A stretch of 64,000 nucleotides of DNA from an uncultured Lentibacter sp. (GCA_947497495.1 CANMGT010000003.1:310001-374000), one strand, 5' to 3'; positions 1 through 9,481 are shown, numbered from the stretch's first letter. The notes: a model not told the origin generated them from the sequence alone. A program made the numbers and translations.

Positions 1-1
1 A

Positions 2-1066
2 GAGGCTGACGTTGACATGGGCGTCAAGCGCTGCGGCGTGACGTTTCTGCCGGAAAGCGAAAAGCAACTGGCCGACTACGAAGCATGGCAGGCCGAGTTC
101 GGGGCCACGGCTGGCACCGAGATGCTCAGCGCGGCACAGGTGAAGGCGATGTTTCCGGATGCCGTAAACCCGTGGCGCGGCGCGATGTACACCGCTGACG
201 ACATGGTTGCCGAGCCCTTCGTGGCTGTGCCAGCGATTGCGCGTGCGGCCGTAAAGCTGGGCGCTGTCATTCGCGAGGGCTGTGCCGTGCGCGGGCTTGA
301 GCGTGCAGGTGGGGCCGTCAGCGGGGTTGTCACCGAGGCAGGCGCTGTCAAAACCAAGCTGGTTCTGGTGGCGGCTGGCGCTTGGTCCTCACTGTTTTTG
401 AAGCGCGAGGGTGTGAGCATCCCGCAGCTTTCCGTGCGCTCCAACGTGATGCACACCGCCCCGATGCCAAGCTTCTTTGATGGGGCAGCGGGCGAGGACA
501 ACATGGCCTTTCGCCGCCGTGCGGATGGCGGCTACACCATGGCCTCGCTGGGCTTTAACGAGCTTTGGGTTGGCCCTGATGCCTTTCGCGCTTTGCCTTA
601 CTACCGACAGCTACTGATGGGAGGGTCCTTCCCGATCAAGCCGCGCTTTGGCACGCCCAAGGGCTGGCCTGACGGGTGGACAACCAAGCGGCGCTGGAAA
701 CTTGACAGTATCAGCCCTTTTGAGAAGATGCGCGTGCTTGACCCCGCGCCAAACGATGCAGCACTTGACCGGATGCTAACCAAATTCGCCGAGCGTTTTC
801 CGTCTGTGGGCCGCCCCAAAGAGGCGCGTCGCTGGGCGGGCCTGATCGACGCGATGCCCGATGTCGTGCCCGTGGTTGACGCAGCCCCCGTTGAAGGGCT
901 GACCATTGCCACAGGCATGTGCGGCCACGGCTTTGGAATTGGCCCGGGGTTCGGGCGGATCATGGCGGATCTGATGCTGGGCCGCGAGGCGGGCCACGAC
1001 ATGCGCCGTTTCGCCTTGTCGCGCTTTGACACTTACGCCAAGCTGGAACTTGGCCCCGACGTTTAG
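2..1066 (+). CDS. FAD-dependent oxidoreductase (DAO family), 5' end outside window
   Basis: This is the C-terminal part of a DAO-type flavoprotein that oxidises an amine or amino acid with FAD. The reading frame is open to the window edge and the N-terminal GxGxxG dinucleotide-binding motif is missing, so the Met at 17 is internal. A VLVAAGAWS motif and a C-terminal GMCGHGFGIGPGFGR flavin-contact segment are typical of sarcosine/glycine oxidase-like enzymes. It ends 8 bp before two M20 amidohydrolases and probably shares their operon, which suggests catabolism of N-acylated or N-alkylated amino compounds. The substrate cannot be read from the sequence. Confidence 0.85.
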   Translation, partial: EADVDMGVKRCGVTFLPESEKQLADYEAWQAEFGATAGTEMLSAAQVKAMFPDAVNPWRGAMYTADDMVAEPFVAVPAIARAAVKLGAVIREGCAVRGLERAGGAVSGVVTEAGAVKTKLVLVAAGAWSSLFLKREGVSIPQLSVRSNVMHTAPMPSFFDGAAGEDNMAFRRRADGGYTMASLGFNELWVGPDAFRALPYYRQLLMGGSFPIKPRFGTPKGWPDGWTTKRRWKLDSISPFEKMRVLDPAPNDAALDRMLTKFAERFPSVGRPKEARRWAGLIDAMPDVVPVVDAAPVEGLTIATGMCGHGFGIGPGFGRIMADLMLGREAGHDMRRFALSRFDTYAKLELGPDV

Positions 1067-1074
1067 GAAACCCC

Positions 1075-2244
1075 ATGCCCGTTCACAACCGATTTGCCGA
1101 CTTCGCCGAAGAGCTGACCGCGTGGCGACGCGACATTCACCGCCACCCCGAGACGCGCTTTGAAGAGCACCGCACCGCAGGCCTGGTGGCCGAGCGGCTA
1201 CAGGCCTTTGGCTGCGACGAGGTTGTGACAGGCTTTGGCAAGACGGGGGTTGTGGCCGTGATCAAGGGGCGCCAAACCGCATCAGGGCGCAGCTTGGGCT
1301 TTCGTGCCGACATGGATGCGCTGCCCATCGAGGAAGCGACAGGGCTTGACTATGCCTCTGAAACGGCAGGAAAAATGCACGCCTGCGGCCATGACGGCCA
1401 CACCACCATGCTGCTCGGCGCGGCGAAATACCTCGCAGAGACGCGCAACTTTGATGGTGAGATCGTGCTGATCTTCCAGCCTGCGGAAGAGGGCGGCGGC
1501 GGCGCTCGCGCCATGCTTGACGAGGGGCTTGTCGAGCGCTTTGGCATTGACGAATTTTACGGCATGCACAACTGGCCGGGCATCGAAGCGGGGCAATTTG
1601 CCGTGCTGGAGGGCCCGCTGATGTCGGCGGCTGCCTCCTTCACCATCACCGTGAAGGGCAAGGGCGGGCACGGGGCGATGCCGCATATGTCGGTTGATAC
1701 ATCACTGGCGGCGAGCAACATCGTCATGGCGATGCAATCTGTCGTGTCGCGCAATGTGAACCCGCTCAAGTCTGCCGTGATCTCGATCTGCGGCATGCGC
1801 AGCGACACCGACACTTACAATGTGATCCCGGACAGGGTCGAGCTCAAAGGCACGTTGCGCTATTTTGACAAAGATGTGCGCAAGGTTATCGGCGAACGGA
1901 TGGAAACTGTCGTGGCCCATGCGGCTGCTGCCTATGGTGCCGAAGCAACGCTGAAACACTGGAAGGGGGCAGTCGGGCCGACAGTCAACGACGCGCAAGC
2001 CGCCGCCCATGCGGCCACTGCAGCGCGCGCCGTGACGGGGCAGGAGCCCTTGCAGATTGACCCTGTGATGCCCGCCGAAGATTTCTCGGAAATGCTAGAC
2101 GCCAAGCCGGGCTGCTATGTCTTTATCGGCAACGGGCCGAGTGCGGATTTGCACAACCCGCTCTACAACTTCAACGACGACATTTTGCCCGTGGGGGCCA
2201 GCTGGTTTGCCACGATGGCCGAAACACGACTGCCACTCAAGTAA
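1075..2244 (+). CDS. M20 family metal-dependent amidohydrolase (HipO-like), copy 1
   Basis: This 389-aa cytoplasmic enzyme probably hydrolyses an N-acyl amino acid or related amide with two metal ions. Visible family motifs are RADMDALP, CGHDGHT, FQPAEEGGGG and GMHNWPG, plus the C-terminal LHNPLYNFND ligand region. All metal-binding His and Glu positions are present and the length is normal. The ATG at 1075 follows the flavoprotein stop by 8 bp. The next gene is a close paralogue starting 10 bp downstream, so the pair arose by tandem duplication. HipO, N-acetyl-amino-acid deacetylase or another M20D activity would all fit. Confidence 0.9.
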   Translation: MPVHNRFADFAEELTAWRRDIHRHPETRFEEHRTAGLVAERLQAFGCDEVVTGFGKTGVVAVIKGRQTASGRSLGFRADMDALPIEEATGLDYASETAGKMHACGHDGHTTMLLGAAKYLAETRNFDGEIVLIFQPAEEGGGGARAMLDEGLVERFGIDEFYGMHNWPGIEAGQFAVLEGPLMSAAASFTITVKGKGGHGAMPHMSVDTSLAASNIVMAMQSVVSRNVNPLKSAVISICGMRSDTDTYNVIPDRVELKGTLRYFDKDVRKVIGERMETVVAHAAAAYGAEATLKHWKGAVGPTVNDAQAAAHAATAARAVTGQEPLQIDPVMPAEDFSEMLDAKPGCYVFIGNGPSADLHNPLYNFNDDILPVGASWFATMAETRLPLK

Positions 2245-2254
2245 GGAAGAAACC

Positions 2255-3421
2255 ATGCCCGTAAAAAACAGATTTGCCGAAATGCAGGATGAAATCACCG
2301 CATGGCGCCGTGATATTCACGAGCACCCCGAAGTGCTGTTTGACACGCATCGCACCAGTGCTCTTGTTGCGGAAAAGCTCAAGGAGTTTGGCTGCGACGA
2401 GATCGTAACAGGCATTGGCCGTACAGGCGTTGTTGCTGTTATCAAAGGGAAATCTGACGCCTCAGGCAAAGTCGTGGGCTTGCGCGCCGATATGGACGCG
2501 CTGCCCATGCAGGAAGAAACCGGCTTGCCCTATGCGAGCAAAACCGATGGTGCGATGCATGCTTGCGGCCACGACGGCCACACGGCGATGCTGCTTGGCG
2601 CGGCGAAATACCTTGCCGAGACGCGCAACTTTGACGGCACGGCTGTGGTGATCTTCCAGCCCGCCGAGGAGGGCGGCGGCGGCGGGCGCGAGATGTGCGA
2701 AGACGGCATGATGGCGCAGTTCGGCATTCAGGAAGTCTACGGCATGCACAACTGGCCCGGCATGCCTGTCGGCTCGTTTGCGATCCGCCCCGGAGCATTC
2801 TTTGCGGCGACGGATGTTTTTACCGTCGAGCTCACTGGCCGCGGGGGCCACGCAGCCAAGCCACACGAGACCATCGACACAACTGTTATGGCCTCGCAAG
2901 TGGTGCTGGCCTTGCAGACAATCGCCAGCCGCAACGCTGACCCGATCGACAAAGTCGTGGTCTCGGTCACCTCGTTTGAAACCTCCTCCAAGGCTTACAA
3001 TGTGATCCCCGAAGGCGTGACACTCAAAGGCACCGTGCGCACCATGAGCCCCGAGATGCGCGACTTGGCCGAGACGCGGATCAACGAGATATGCAGCGGG
3101 ATCGCAACGACATTCGGCGGCAAGGCCGAAGTCGACTACACGCGCAACTATCCGGTGATGATTAACCACGAAGGCCAGACAAAATTTGCCGCCGACGTGG
3201 CCAAAGCTGTCTCGGGAGACTGCGTGGAGGCGCCTTTGGTCATGGGCGGCGAAGACTTTGCGTTCATGCTGGAAGAGCGCCCCGGTGCCTATATCCTCTG
3301 CGGTAACGGCGACACGGCCAATGTGCACAACCCGCTTTACAACTTCAACGATGAGGCCATTCCGGCAGGCTGTAGCTGGTGGGCGGGCATTGTCGAGCAA
3401 CGCATGCCGGCAATAAGCTGA
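2255..3421 (+). CDS. M20 family metal-dependent amidohydrolase (HipO-like), copy 2
   Basis: This 388-aa paralogue of the upstream gene keeps the M20 signature: RADMDALP, CGHDGHT, PAEEGGGG, GMHNWPG and HNPLYNFND. The ATG at 2255 is chosen because it aligns with the start of copy 1 (both begin MPV-NRFA) and follows an AAGGAAG ribosome-binding site. The in-frame extension back to 2117 overlaps copy 1 and is not needed. Long blocks are identical between the copies, for example around LLGAAKYLAETRNFDG, while the lid-domain middle differs more. That pattern suggests different acyl-amino-acid specificity. Confidence 0.9.
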   Translation: MPVKNRFAEMQDEITAWRRDIHEHPEVLFDTHRTSALVAEKLKEFGCDEIVTGIGRTGVVAVIKGKSDASGKVVGLRADMDALPMQEETGLPYASKTDGAMHACGHDGHTAMLLGAAKYLAETRNFDGTAVVIFQPAEEGGGGGREMCEDGMMAQFGIQEVYGMHNWPGMPVGSFAIRPGAFFAATDVFTVELTGRGGHAAKPHETIDTTVMASQVVLALQTIASRNADPIDKVVVSVTSFETSSKAYNVIPEGVTLKGTVRTMSPEMRDLAETRINEICSGIATTFGGKAEVDYTRNYPVMINHEGQTKFAADVAKAVSGDCVEAPLVMGGEDFAFMLEERPGAYILCGNGDTANVHNPLYNFNDEAIPAGCSWWAGIVEQRMPAIS

Positions 3422-3460
3422 GGCTTGCGGGCGCGGGCTTTGGCGCGTAAATCATCAGCT

Positions 3461-4576
3461 ATGAGCAAGCCCCGCACCATAGCCTATCTGGCCGAGCCTC
3501 ACGCTTTCAAAACGGCGTTTTTTCAGGCGGTCGGAGACGTGGCTGGCGGCACAAAACGGCAGCCGACATGGCGCCTGTCAACGCGCGCATTCCCTGAAAC
3601 GCGCGCGCGCGCCGAGGCGGCTTTGGCACGGGCCAAAAAGCAGCCCAAGGGGCCGTTCGGGCGCTGGTTGAAGGCCGCTTTCCTGAGAGGACGTTACAAC
3701 TGGGCGCGACGCTATTTCGCGGCGCACCCCAGCGAGATCGCGCTCTGTTGGCAGGGGCTAACAGGCACGCGCCGCGCCTTCATGGAAGGTGCGCAGGACG
3801 CGGGCGTGCTGCGCTTGTTCGCCGAGCTTGCACCTTTGCCTGGGCGGCTGACGCTTGATGCGCAGGGCGTGAATGCTGAAGGTTCTGTTCCGCAAGGAGC
3901 TGAATTTTATGATGAAATATCGCCTGACGCAAAACTCCTCAGTGATTTGAAAAACAGCTTCAAGGCCCGCGCGCCGCGGAGAAAAGACGTTGGCCAAGCG
4001 ACAGGTGCGATTTCTGCCAAGGAGAGGTTTCTGTTCGTGCCGTTGCAAGTGCCTGATGACAGCCAGATGCTTTTGTTCGCGGGCTGGTGTGGCGGCTTGA
4101 GCGGCTTCGTTGACGCGCTGGTCAAAGCCTCACAAGCGCTGCCGGAAGGCTGGTTTTTGCGGCTCAAGGAGCACCCCAGTTCGAAAGTCGCGATGACAGA
4201 GCAGATCACCGCCCATATCAAGGCCGGCGCGCGGATGATGCTCGACAACGACACCGACAGCTTCGCGCAGATCGAGGCCAGCCAAGGAGTTGTCACTGTC
4301 AACTCGTCGATGGGCTTGCAGGCGATGTTCTTTGACAAGCCTGTGGTTGTCACGGGGCAGGCGTTGTTTGGCTTTGACGGGGTGGCGACGCCTGCGGACA
4401 GTTTTGAAAGGCTGGTTGAGGCGTTCAAAAGCGCCGGTGAGCTGAGCTTTGATCAGGGGCTGCGGCAGCGCTTTCTCACCTGGCTTGCGCGCGACTATTA
4501 CATCGAATTCGATGGCACCAAACTGGCAAAACCCGAGCAGGTTCTGGCCCTGATCTCGGCAGATAAGAGGCACTGA
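3461..4576 (+). CDS. Capsule polysaccharide biosynthesis/export-like protein (KpsS/LipB type)
   Basis: This roughly 371-aa protein resembles the capsular polysaccharide synthesis family (KpsS/LipB, Kdo-transferase-like GT-B fold). The C-terminal half shows the family pattern: FVPLQVPDDSQ, then RLKEHPSS, a VNSSMGLQAM block, and KPVVVTGQALF. The ATG at 3461 is preferred over the TTG at 3425 because the extension is Arg/Ala-rich and lacks family features. A GT92-like glycosyltransferase follows after 3 bp, so the two probably act together on a surface glycan. I see no other capsule export genes nearby. Confidence 0.7.
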   Translation: MSKPRTIAYLAEPHAFKTAFFQAVGDVAGGTKRQPTWRLSTRAFPETRARAEAALARAKKQPKGPFGRWLKAAFLRGRYNWARRYFAAHPSEIALCWQGLTGTRRAFMEGAQDAGVLRLFAELAPLPGRLTLDAQGVNAEGSVPQGAEFYDEISPDAKLLSDLKNSFKARAPRRKDVGQATGAISAKERFLFVPLQVPDDSQMLLFAGWCGGLSGFVDALVKASQALPEGWFLRLKEHPSSKVAMTEQITAHIKAGARMMLDNDTDSFAQIEASQGVVTVNSSMGLQAMFFDKPVVVTGQALFGFDGVATPADSFERLVEAFKSAGELSFDQGLRQRFLTWLARDYYIEFDGTKLAKPEQVLALISADKRH

Positions 4577-4579
4577 GCT

Positions 4580-5476
4580 ATGGCGTTTTTCAAACCGCGT
4601 GTGATCAGTAAACTCACCTTGAGTCCACAAAAGTCCATGCCTGACAGGGCTGGAGTCGCGATCGCAGTTATCGTTAAGAACGAGGCGCAATACATTGAAG
4701 AATGGGCGAAATTTCATTTGGCAGCTGGTGTCAACCACGTCATCGTTTATGACAATGGCTCGACAGATGACACCGTCGCCAAGTTGCGCCAAACGCTGCC
4801 GCAAGAGGCGCTGACGATAACCCCTTGGGCGCAAAAACTGCAGGACGGGCGCAGCGGTGCGGAGCTGCACAACCAAGTCCTGGCCTTTGCCCATGCTCTG
4901 GTGAACTACGGCCCACGCTTTCGCTGGATGGCCTTCGTGGACATCGATGAATTCATCGTTCCCAAAGGGGTTGCAAGCATTGGTGAGGCGCTGGCCGAGT
5001 TGGGCGACGCAGCGCATGTTTCCTTGCCGTGGCATATGTTCGGGCGCGGCGGCAATGCCACGCCGCCCAAAGGCGGGATCATCTCTAACTACTTGATGCG
5101 TATGCGAAATCCGCAAGATGCCAGATACGCGCTCAACTGGAAATGCATCGTTGATCCGGCTCGTGTGACGGGCGTGCGCGTCCATGGGATGGACGTGGAT
5201 GGCAAGGCTGAAGGGGTCAACGATGTGGGCCAGCACGCCACGCATAAGGCGCGGGCTGAGGCGGCGTTCTATTCAAACGCGCGGTTGCAGCTCAACCACT
5301 ATTACACGCGCTCTGATCAGGATTTGCAGCGCAAACTGGCCGAATGCCTGATCGCCTCGGTCGAGTTGCAGAAACATGCCAAACGGGTGATGCGGATCGT
5401 CGACGAGATCGAGGCTGACGAGGTCGAAGACCGCGCGGCGCTGGACTTTTTGACCGACAAAACAGCCGCGCGTTAA
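4580..5476 (+). CDS. Glycosyltransferase, GT92/GT2-like (DUF23-type)
   Basis: This 298-aa protein has a GT-A glycosyltransferase core. It begins with an AVIVKNEAQYIEEW segment, followed by DNGSTDDT and then FVDIDEFI, a DxD-like nucleotide-sugar/metal site. This order is typical of the GT92-like family found in marine Rhodobacteraceae. It starts 3 bp after the capsule-type gene and is likely co-transcribed with it. A distant relative lies at 58201-59163 on the other strand. The donor and acceptor are unknown. Confidence 0.8.
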   Translation: MAFFKPRVISKLTLSPQKSMPDRAGVAIAVIVKNEAQYIEEWAKFHLAAGVNHVIVYDNGSTDDTVAKLRQTLPQEALTITPWAQKLQDGRSGAELHNQVLAFAHALVNYGPRFRWMAFVDIDEFIVPKGVASIGEALAELGDAAHVSLPWHMFGRGGNATPPKGGIISNYLMRMRNPQDARYALNWKCIVDPARVTGVRVHGMDVDGKAEGVNDVGQHATHKARAEAAFYSNARLQLNHYYTRSDQDLQRKLAECLIASVELQKHAKRVMRIVDEIEADEVEDRAALDFLTDKTAAR

Positions 5477-5502
5477 CTTTTCGAGTCAGGCTCAAAACGC
5501 CA

Positions 5503-5568
5503 GTGCCTACGGTATGCAGCTATATATGCAGCTTTCCGTGCAGAACGCGTGCATACGTTTTTGGCGCT
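5503..5568 (+). repeat. Phased TGCA element, copy 1
   Basis: This 66-bp element is nearly identical to 61602-61666 (three substitutions and one single-base gap). It holds four TGCA cores at 5515, 5527, 5539 and 5550, spaced 12, 12 and 11 bp, close to one helical turn. Outer GTATGCA (5512-5518) and TGCATAC (5550-5556) are inverted repeats, followed by a run of five T at 5558-5562. It lies between the convergent ends of the glycosyltransferase and waaA. It could be a protein-binding array, a terminator-like RNA, or both. Confidence 0.75.
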
Positions 5569-5587
5569 GTGGAGCGGCGCTTAAAAG

Positions 5588-6835
5588 TTAAGGCAGCGGG
5601 CGCAGCAGGGCCTCAAGGCGGGCAAATGTCCGCGCGGCGGCCCCCGAAGCCGCGTCGCCGCCCCGGTCGGCCCATGGGGCAAGACGCGCGGTTTGCGCAG
5701 AAAGGCGCGCGCTGACTGTTGCGCCGAGGGCGGCTCCTTCAGCGACTTGCCGCGCGTAGCCATCGCGCGCAAGGCGCTGGTAGGCGGCAGCAAAATTGGC
5801 CACATGCGCGCCGTGCAAAACAAAGCAGCCAGCGCGGGCGGGCTCATAGGGGTTGTGGCCGCCATCTGCGCCAAACGAGCCCCCGAGAAAGACAGTCGGC
5901 ACTGCTGCAAAGGCTGCTCCTGCCTCGCCGAGCGTGTCGATCAGAAAGATCGCGGTGCTGGCGTTAGGCATTTGCCCGTACGAGCGGCGGGCGAGGGGCA
6001 AAGACGTGGCTGCTTCGATCGCCGCAGCACGCGCCGGATGGCGCGGCAACCACAAGAGCAGCGCGTCGGGCTGAGCGGCCAAGACAGTTTGATGGGCGGC
6101 AAGCACTGCGGCTTCGTCGGCCTCATGGGTTGAGACCGCGGCCCAGACAGGGCGGCCCAGTGTGGCGCTCTGAAAGGCCGCCAGCGCTTCGGGCGCGGCT
6201 TGAGGCGCGGGCAACCCTGCCTTCAAGTCGCCGAAATAGGCAAGCTGTTCAGGCGCAAGCCCGATCTGCGCGAGGCCCGCCATGACCTCTTTGCTCTGCG
6301 CGGTGAGCAGCTTGAAAGGGGCCAGTAAGGCGCGCGATGTGCGCGGGAAGCGGCTGCGCGAGCGCGAGGCGCGCGCATTGAGCAGCGCAGCTGGCGTGGC
6401 GCGTGCGGCAAGTGCGGCGCTCATCCGTGGCCAGACATCCCCCTCGGCAAAAAGCGCAAGGTTTGGCTGCCAGTGGCTGAGAAAACGCCGCACGGATTTG
6501 GCCGTATCGACGGGCAGGAACTGGTGCAGCGTGCCCTCCGGCAACACTTCGGCGGCGCGCTGCGCCCCAGTCTGTGTGGTCGTGGTGATTAGCAATGTGG
6601 CGCGCGCCGCCAGCAAGGGCGCAAGGGCTGCAAGAGACTGAACCTCTCCTACAGAGGCCGCGTGAAGCCAGATGAGCGCGCCTTCAGGGCGGGGCAGGCT
6701 GGCGTGGCCCAAACGCTCGGAAAATCGTTCCGGATCAGCGGCTTGCACGGCATGGGCCTTGCGCGCCATGCGTGTGAGAAGCCCCGGGGCAAGGGCCGTC
6801 AGGCCAGTGTAAGCCCAGAGCAGCGGCGTGGACAT
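5588..6835 (-). CDS. waaA: 3-deoxy-D-manno-octulosonic acid (Kdo) transferase
   Basis: WaaA (KdtA) transfers Kdo from CMP-Kdo to lipid IVA at the inner membrane during lipid A-core assembly. The 415-aa protein has an N-terminal hydrophobic anchor, the WLHAASVGE motif near residues 55-65, and the C-terminal CMP-Kdo-site block GGSFGADGGHNPYEPA. Length is normal. It lies 10 bp downstream of moaA on the same strand and may be co-transcribed with it, although the functions are unrelated. The Arg/Ala-rich middle (residues 150-175) reflects the high GC content. Confidence 0.92.
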   Translation of the reverse strand: MSTPLLWAYTGLTALAPGLLTRMARKAHAVQAADPERFSERLGHASLPRPEGALIWLHAASVGEVQSLAALAPLLAARATLLITTTTQTGAQRAAEVLPEGTLHQFLPVDTAKSVRRFLSHWQPNLALFAEGDVWPRMSAALAARATPAALLNARASRSRSRFPRTSRALLAPFKLLTAQSKEVMAGLAQIGLAPEQLAYFGDLKAGLPAPQAAPEALAAFQSATLGRPVWAAVSTHEADEAAVLAAHQTVLAAQPDALLLWLPRHPARAAAIEAATSLPLARRSYGQMPNASTAIFLIDTLGEAGAAFAAVPTVFLGGSFGADGGHNPYEPARAGCFVLHGAHVANFAAAYQRLARDGYARQVAEGAALGATVSARLSAQTARLAPWADRGGDAASGAAARTFARLEALLRPLP

Positions 6836-6845
6836 GTCAGCCCCC

Positions 6846-7853
6846 TTAGCCGCCTGTGTGGCTCATGTGGCGTGTCATTTGCCCGCCAACTGTTTGACGG
6901 TCATAGTCAAAGTCGTGGCCCTTTGGCTTGCGGGCAATCGCGGCGCGAATGGCCTCTTCGAGCGGCGCGGTGCTGTTGGCGTCGGCCCGCAGGGGCGCGC
7001 GCAGATCGGCGTTGTCTTCCTGGCCGAGGCACATGAACAACTCGCCTGTGCAGGTCAGGCGCACACGGTTGCAACTTTCGCAGAAGTTATGCGTAAGCGG
7101 CGTGATAAAGCCGATCTTCTGGCCGGTTTCCTCAAGCTTCACATAGCGGGCGGGGCCGCCTGTGCGCTCGGCAAGCTCTGTCAGCGTGTAGCGTTCGGCG
7201 AGGCGCGTACGCAGATCTTTGAGGGGCCAGTATTGGTCGATCCGGTCTTCATTGCCGATGTCGCCCATGGGCATGACTTCGATGAACGTCAGGTCCATGT
7301 CCTCGCGCGCGCACCACTCGGTGATGCTGAACAGCTCGTCTTCGTTGAAGCCCTTGAGAGCGACAACGTTGATCTTGATACGAAGTCCCGCGTTGCGCGC
7401 CGCGTCGATGCCCTTGAGAACCTGCGGCAGGCGGCCCCAGCGGGTGATGTCGGCGAACTTTGTCTCATCAAGCGTGTCGAGCGAGACATTGACGCGCTTC
7501 ACCCCTGCGGCGACCAGATCAGGCGCGAAGCGTGCCAGCTGGCTCCCGTTTGTTGTCAGCGTCAGCTCCTTGAGCGCGCCGCTGTCAAGGTGGCGTGTCA
7601 TCGACTGAAAGAATGTCATGATGTCCCGCCGAACCAGTGGCTCGCCACCCGTGATACGCAGTTTTTCAACGCCAAGCCCGATGAACGTTGTGCACATCCG
7701 GTCAAGTTCTTCCAGCGTCAGAAGCTCTTTCTTGGGCAGGAATGTCATGTTCTCGGACATGCAGTAGACGCAGCGGAAATCGCAGCGGTCTGTCACGGAG
7801 ACGCGCAAGTACGAGATCGGGCGGGCGAAAGGGTCAATCAGCGGTGTTGTCAT
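6846..7853 (-). CDS. moaA: GTP 3',8-cyclase MoaA (molybdenum cofactor biosynthesis)
   Basis: MoaA is a radical SAM enzyme that rearranges GTP to 3',8-cyclo-7,8-dihydro-GTP, the first step of molybdopterin synthesis. The 335-aa protein has the CxxxCxxC cluster motif (C24, C28, C31), then ITGGEP. The second C-terminal cluster ligands lie in [13 protein letters not shown] with a later Cys. The protein ends in the diagnostic Gly-Gly. The ATG at 7853 is used because the longer frame back to 7946 would overlap the divergent lipoprotein gene. waaA follows after 10 bp. Confidence 0.95.
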   Translation of the reverse strand: MTTPLIDPFARPISYLRVSVTDRCDFRCVYCMSENMTFLPKKELLTLEELDRMCTTFIGLGVEKLRITGGEPLVRRDIMTFFQSMTRHLDSGALKELTLTTNGSQLARFAPDLVAAGVKRVNVSLDTLDETKFADITRWGRLPQVLKGIDAARNAGLRIKINVVALKGFNEDELFSITEWCAREDMDLTFIEVMPMGDIGNEDRIDQYWPLKDLRTRLAERYTLTELAERTGGPARYVKLEETGQKIGFITPLTHNFCESCNRVRLTCTGELFMCLGQEDNADLRAPLRADANSTAPLEEAIRAAIARKPKGHDFDYDRQTVGGQMTRHMSHTGG

Positions 7854-7937
7854 GTCAAAACAGTTAAGTGCTGCGCGGGGGCGGGGCAAGGGTGTTTCTT
7901 GCTGGCCAAGTTTGAGGCGGCGGCTTATCTTGGCGCC

Positions 7938-8456
7938 ATGAGACATGTATTTACGAGTATAGTTGTGGCCTGCGGGCTGAGTGCTTGCGCGATTGCGCCC
8001 AAGCCTGCGGTTGAAGCCCTGCCGGATGCGGCGGCCTCCGAGGGCGGCATCACGCGCCCCGTGGCACGGCCCGCGACGCTGAACACAACGCTAGCGGCAC
8101 GCCCGCCTGCGGGGGCGCGCACCGCCGCGCAGTTTGACACCACCTCGACCGCCGAGAAAGCCGCCGCCGTGGAAGCTGCCAAAGACGCGGCCGCCAGCGG
8201 AGAGGGCCGCGCACTTGGCGCAACCATTGCCTCGCTGGGCGACCCGACGCAGCCGGGCCTTTGGATCAAGTCGCCGCTGGTGAGCGCTGCGGGCAAGGGC
8301 CGCGTGGTTTACCCGAAAAACGGCAAGGCGGTGGAGCTTGATCTGATCCCGCTGGAGGGGCCCAAGACGGCTGGCAGCCGGATGTCGCTGGCCGCTTTGC
8401 GCGCGCTGGAGGCACCGCTGACCGACCTGACCGAACTTCAGGTTTTCGCGAATTGA
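7938..8456 (+). CDS. Hypothetical lipoprotein
   Basis: This 172-aa protein of unknown function has a short hydrophobic signal ending in LSAC at residues 14-17, a lipobox for lipid attachment. The mature chain is rich in Ala and Pro. It ends in a conserved-looking segment ([29 protein letters not shown]) of a type seen in small Rhodobacteraceae lipoproteins. It is divergent from moaA across 84 bp. Its TGA overlaps the TTG start of the transporter gene, so the two are translationally coupled. Confidence 0.75.
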   Translation: MRHVFTSIVVACGLSACAIAPKPAVEALPDAAASEGGITRPVARPATLNTTLAARPPAGARTAAQFDTTSTAEKAAAVEAAKDAAASGEGRALGATIASLGDPTQPGLWIKSPLVSAAGKGRVVYPKNGKAVELDLIPLEGPKTAGSRMSLAALRALEAPLTDLTELQVFAN

Positions 8457-9481
8457 CGGGGTCCGCAGAAAAGCCAGCAGAGACGCCAGCTGAGAAGCCT
8501 GCCCTGAACGCGGCCTTTGGCTATGGTGTCTCCAAATCTGGCAAAGCGAGCGCGCTTGACGTGGCCCCTGACGGGCGCGGCGCCGAGGCCGAGCGCGCGG
8601 AAGGCACACATGCCTTCACATGGCTGCACCTGCAAGGCACGTTGGGTGCGCTTGCGGAGGCCTTGAAACACCACAAGCTCGACACGCTCACCCAAGCCGC
8701 GCTGACCGCTGAGGAGACGCGCCCGCGCAGCAGCCCGCATGAGGGCGGCGCCATCATCGTGCTGCGCGGAGTGAACCTCAACGAGGGCGCGCAGCCTCAA
8801 GATATGATCTCGCTGCGGATCTGGGTCACAGACACGCAGATCGTCACCTGCGGCATCCGCCCGCTCAAGGCTTTGGGCGACGTGCGCAGCATGGTTGAAA
8901 GCGGCCGCGCGCCGCGCTCGACGGCAGAGATGGTTGCGGCCCTTGCTTTGCGCCTGTCCGATCGCGCTGAACCCGTCGTCGCCGAGCTAAACGAAGTCGT
9001 CGACAAGATCGAAGAAGGGATCGACGAGGCTGCAACAAGTGACTCGCGCCGCGAGCTGGCCGAGGTGCGCCGGGTGGCGATCGCACTCAGGCGCTACATG
9101 TTTCCGCAACGTGATGCGCTGACAACCTTCGAGGTCGAGGGCTTCTCGTGGGTGTCAAAGCTCGGCCATAGCCACCTGCGTGAGGCGGTTGACAGGATCA
9201 CACGGCTTTGCGAGGAGCTCGACAGTATCCGCGACCGCACCCAAGTTGTGCATGATCAGGTGATGGATGCGCGGGCCGAAAAGATGAACAAGCAGATGTT
9301 CGTGCTGACAATTGTCTCGGCGTTTTTTCTGCCGCTGGGCTTTTTGACGGGGCTTTTGGGCATCAACGTGGGCGGCTTGCCCTTGGCGAGCAACCCGCTC
9401 GGCTTTGTCATCACCTGCGCTGTCCTTTTGGCGGTTTTGGTGGGCGAATACTGGCTGTTCAAAAAGCTCAAGCTGTTTTGA
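8453..9481 (+). CDS. CorA-superfamily cation transporter, ZntB-like
   Basis: This 342-aa inner-membrane transporter has a large cytoplasmic N-terminal domain, a long helix (residues 180-285) and two C-terminal membrane helices. The loop motif after the first helix is GIN, as in ZntB zinc transporters, rather than the GMN of CorA magnesium channels. The start is a TTG at 8453 overlapping the previous stop as TTGA, so translation probably depends on coupling. The first 20 residues are Pro/Glu/Ala-rich, so a somewhat later start is possible. Zinc is inferred from the GIN motif only. Confidence 0.85.
   Translation: MTGSAEKPAETPAEKPALNAAFGYGVSKSGKASALDVAPDGRGAEAERAEGTHAFTWLHLQGTLGALAEALKHHKLDTLTQAALTAEETRPRSSPHEGGAIIVLRGVNLNEGAQPQDMISLRIWVTDTQIVTCGIRPLKALGDVRSMVESGRAPRSTAEMVAALALRLSDRAEPVVAELNEVVDKIEEGIDEAATSDSRRELAEVRRVAIALRRYMFPQRDALTTFEVEGFSWVSKLGHSHLREAVDRITRLCEELDSIRDRTQVVHDQVMDARAEKMNKQMFVLTIVSAFFLPLGFLTGLLGINVGGLPLASNPLGFVITCAVLLAVLVGEYWLFKKLKLF

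Noticed and set aside
2462..3400. 312-codon minus-strand frame opposite the second M20 gene
   Set aside because: It is antisense to a clear amidohydrolase and contains no recognisable domain or ribosome-binding site.
6828..7937. Plus-strand frame upstream of the lipoprotein start
   Set aside because: It is antisense to moaA; the real gene begins at the ATG at 7938 with a signal peptide and lipobox.
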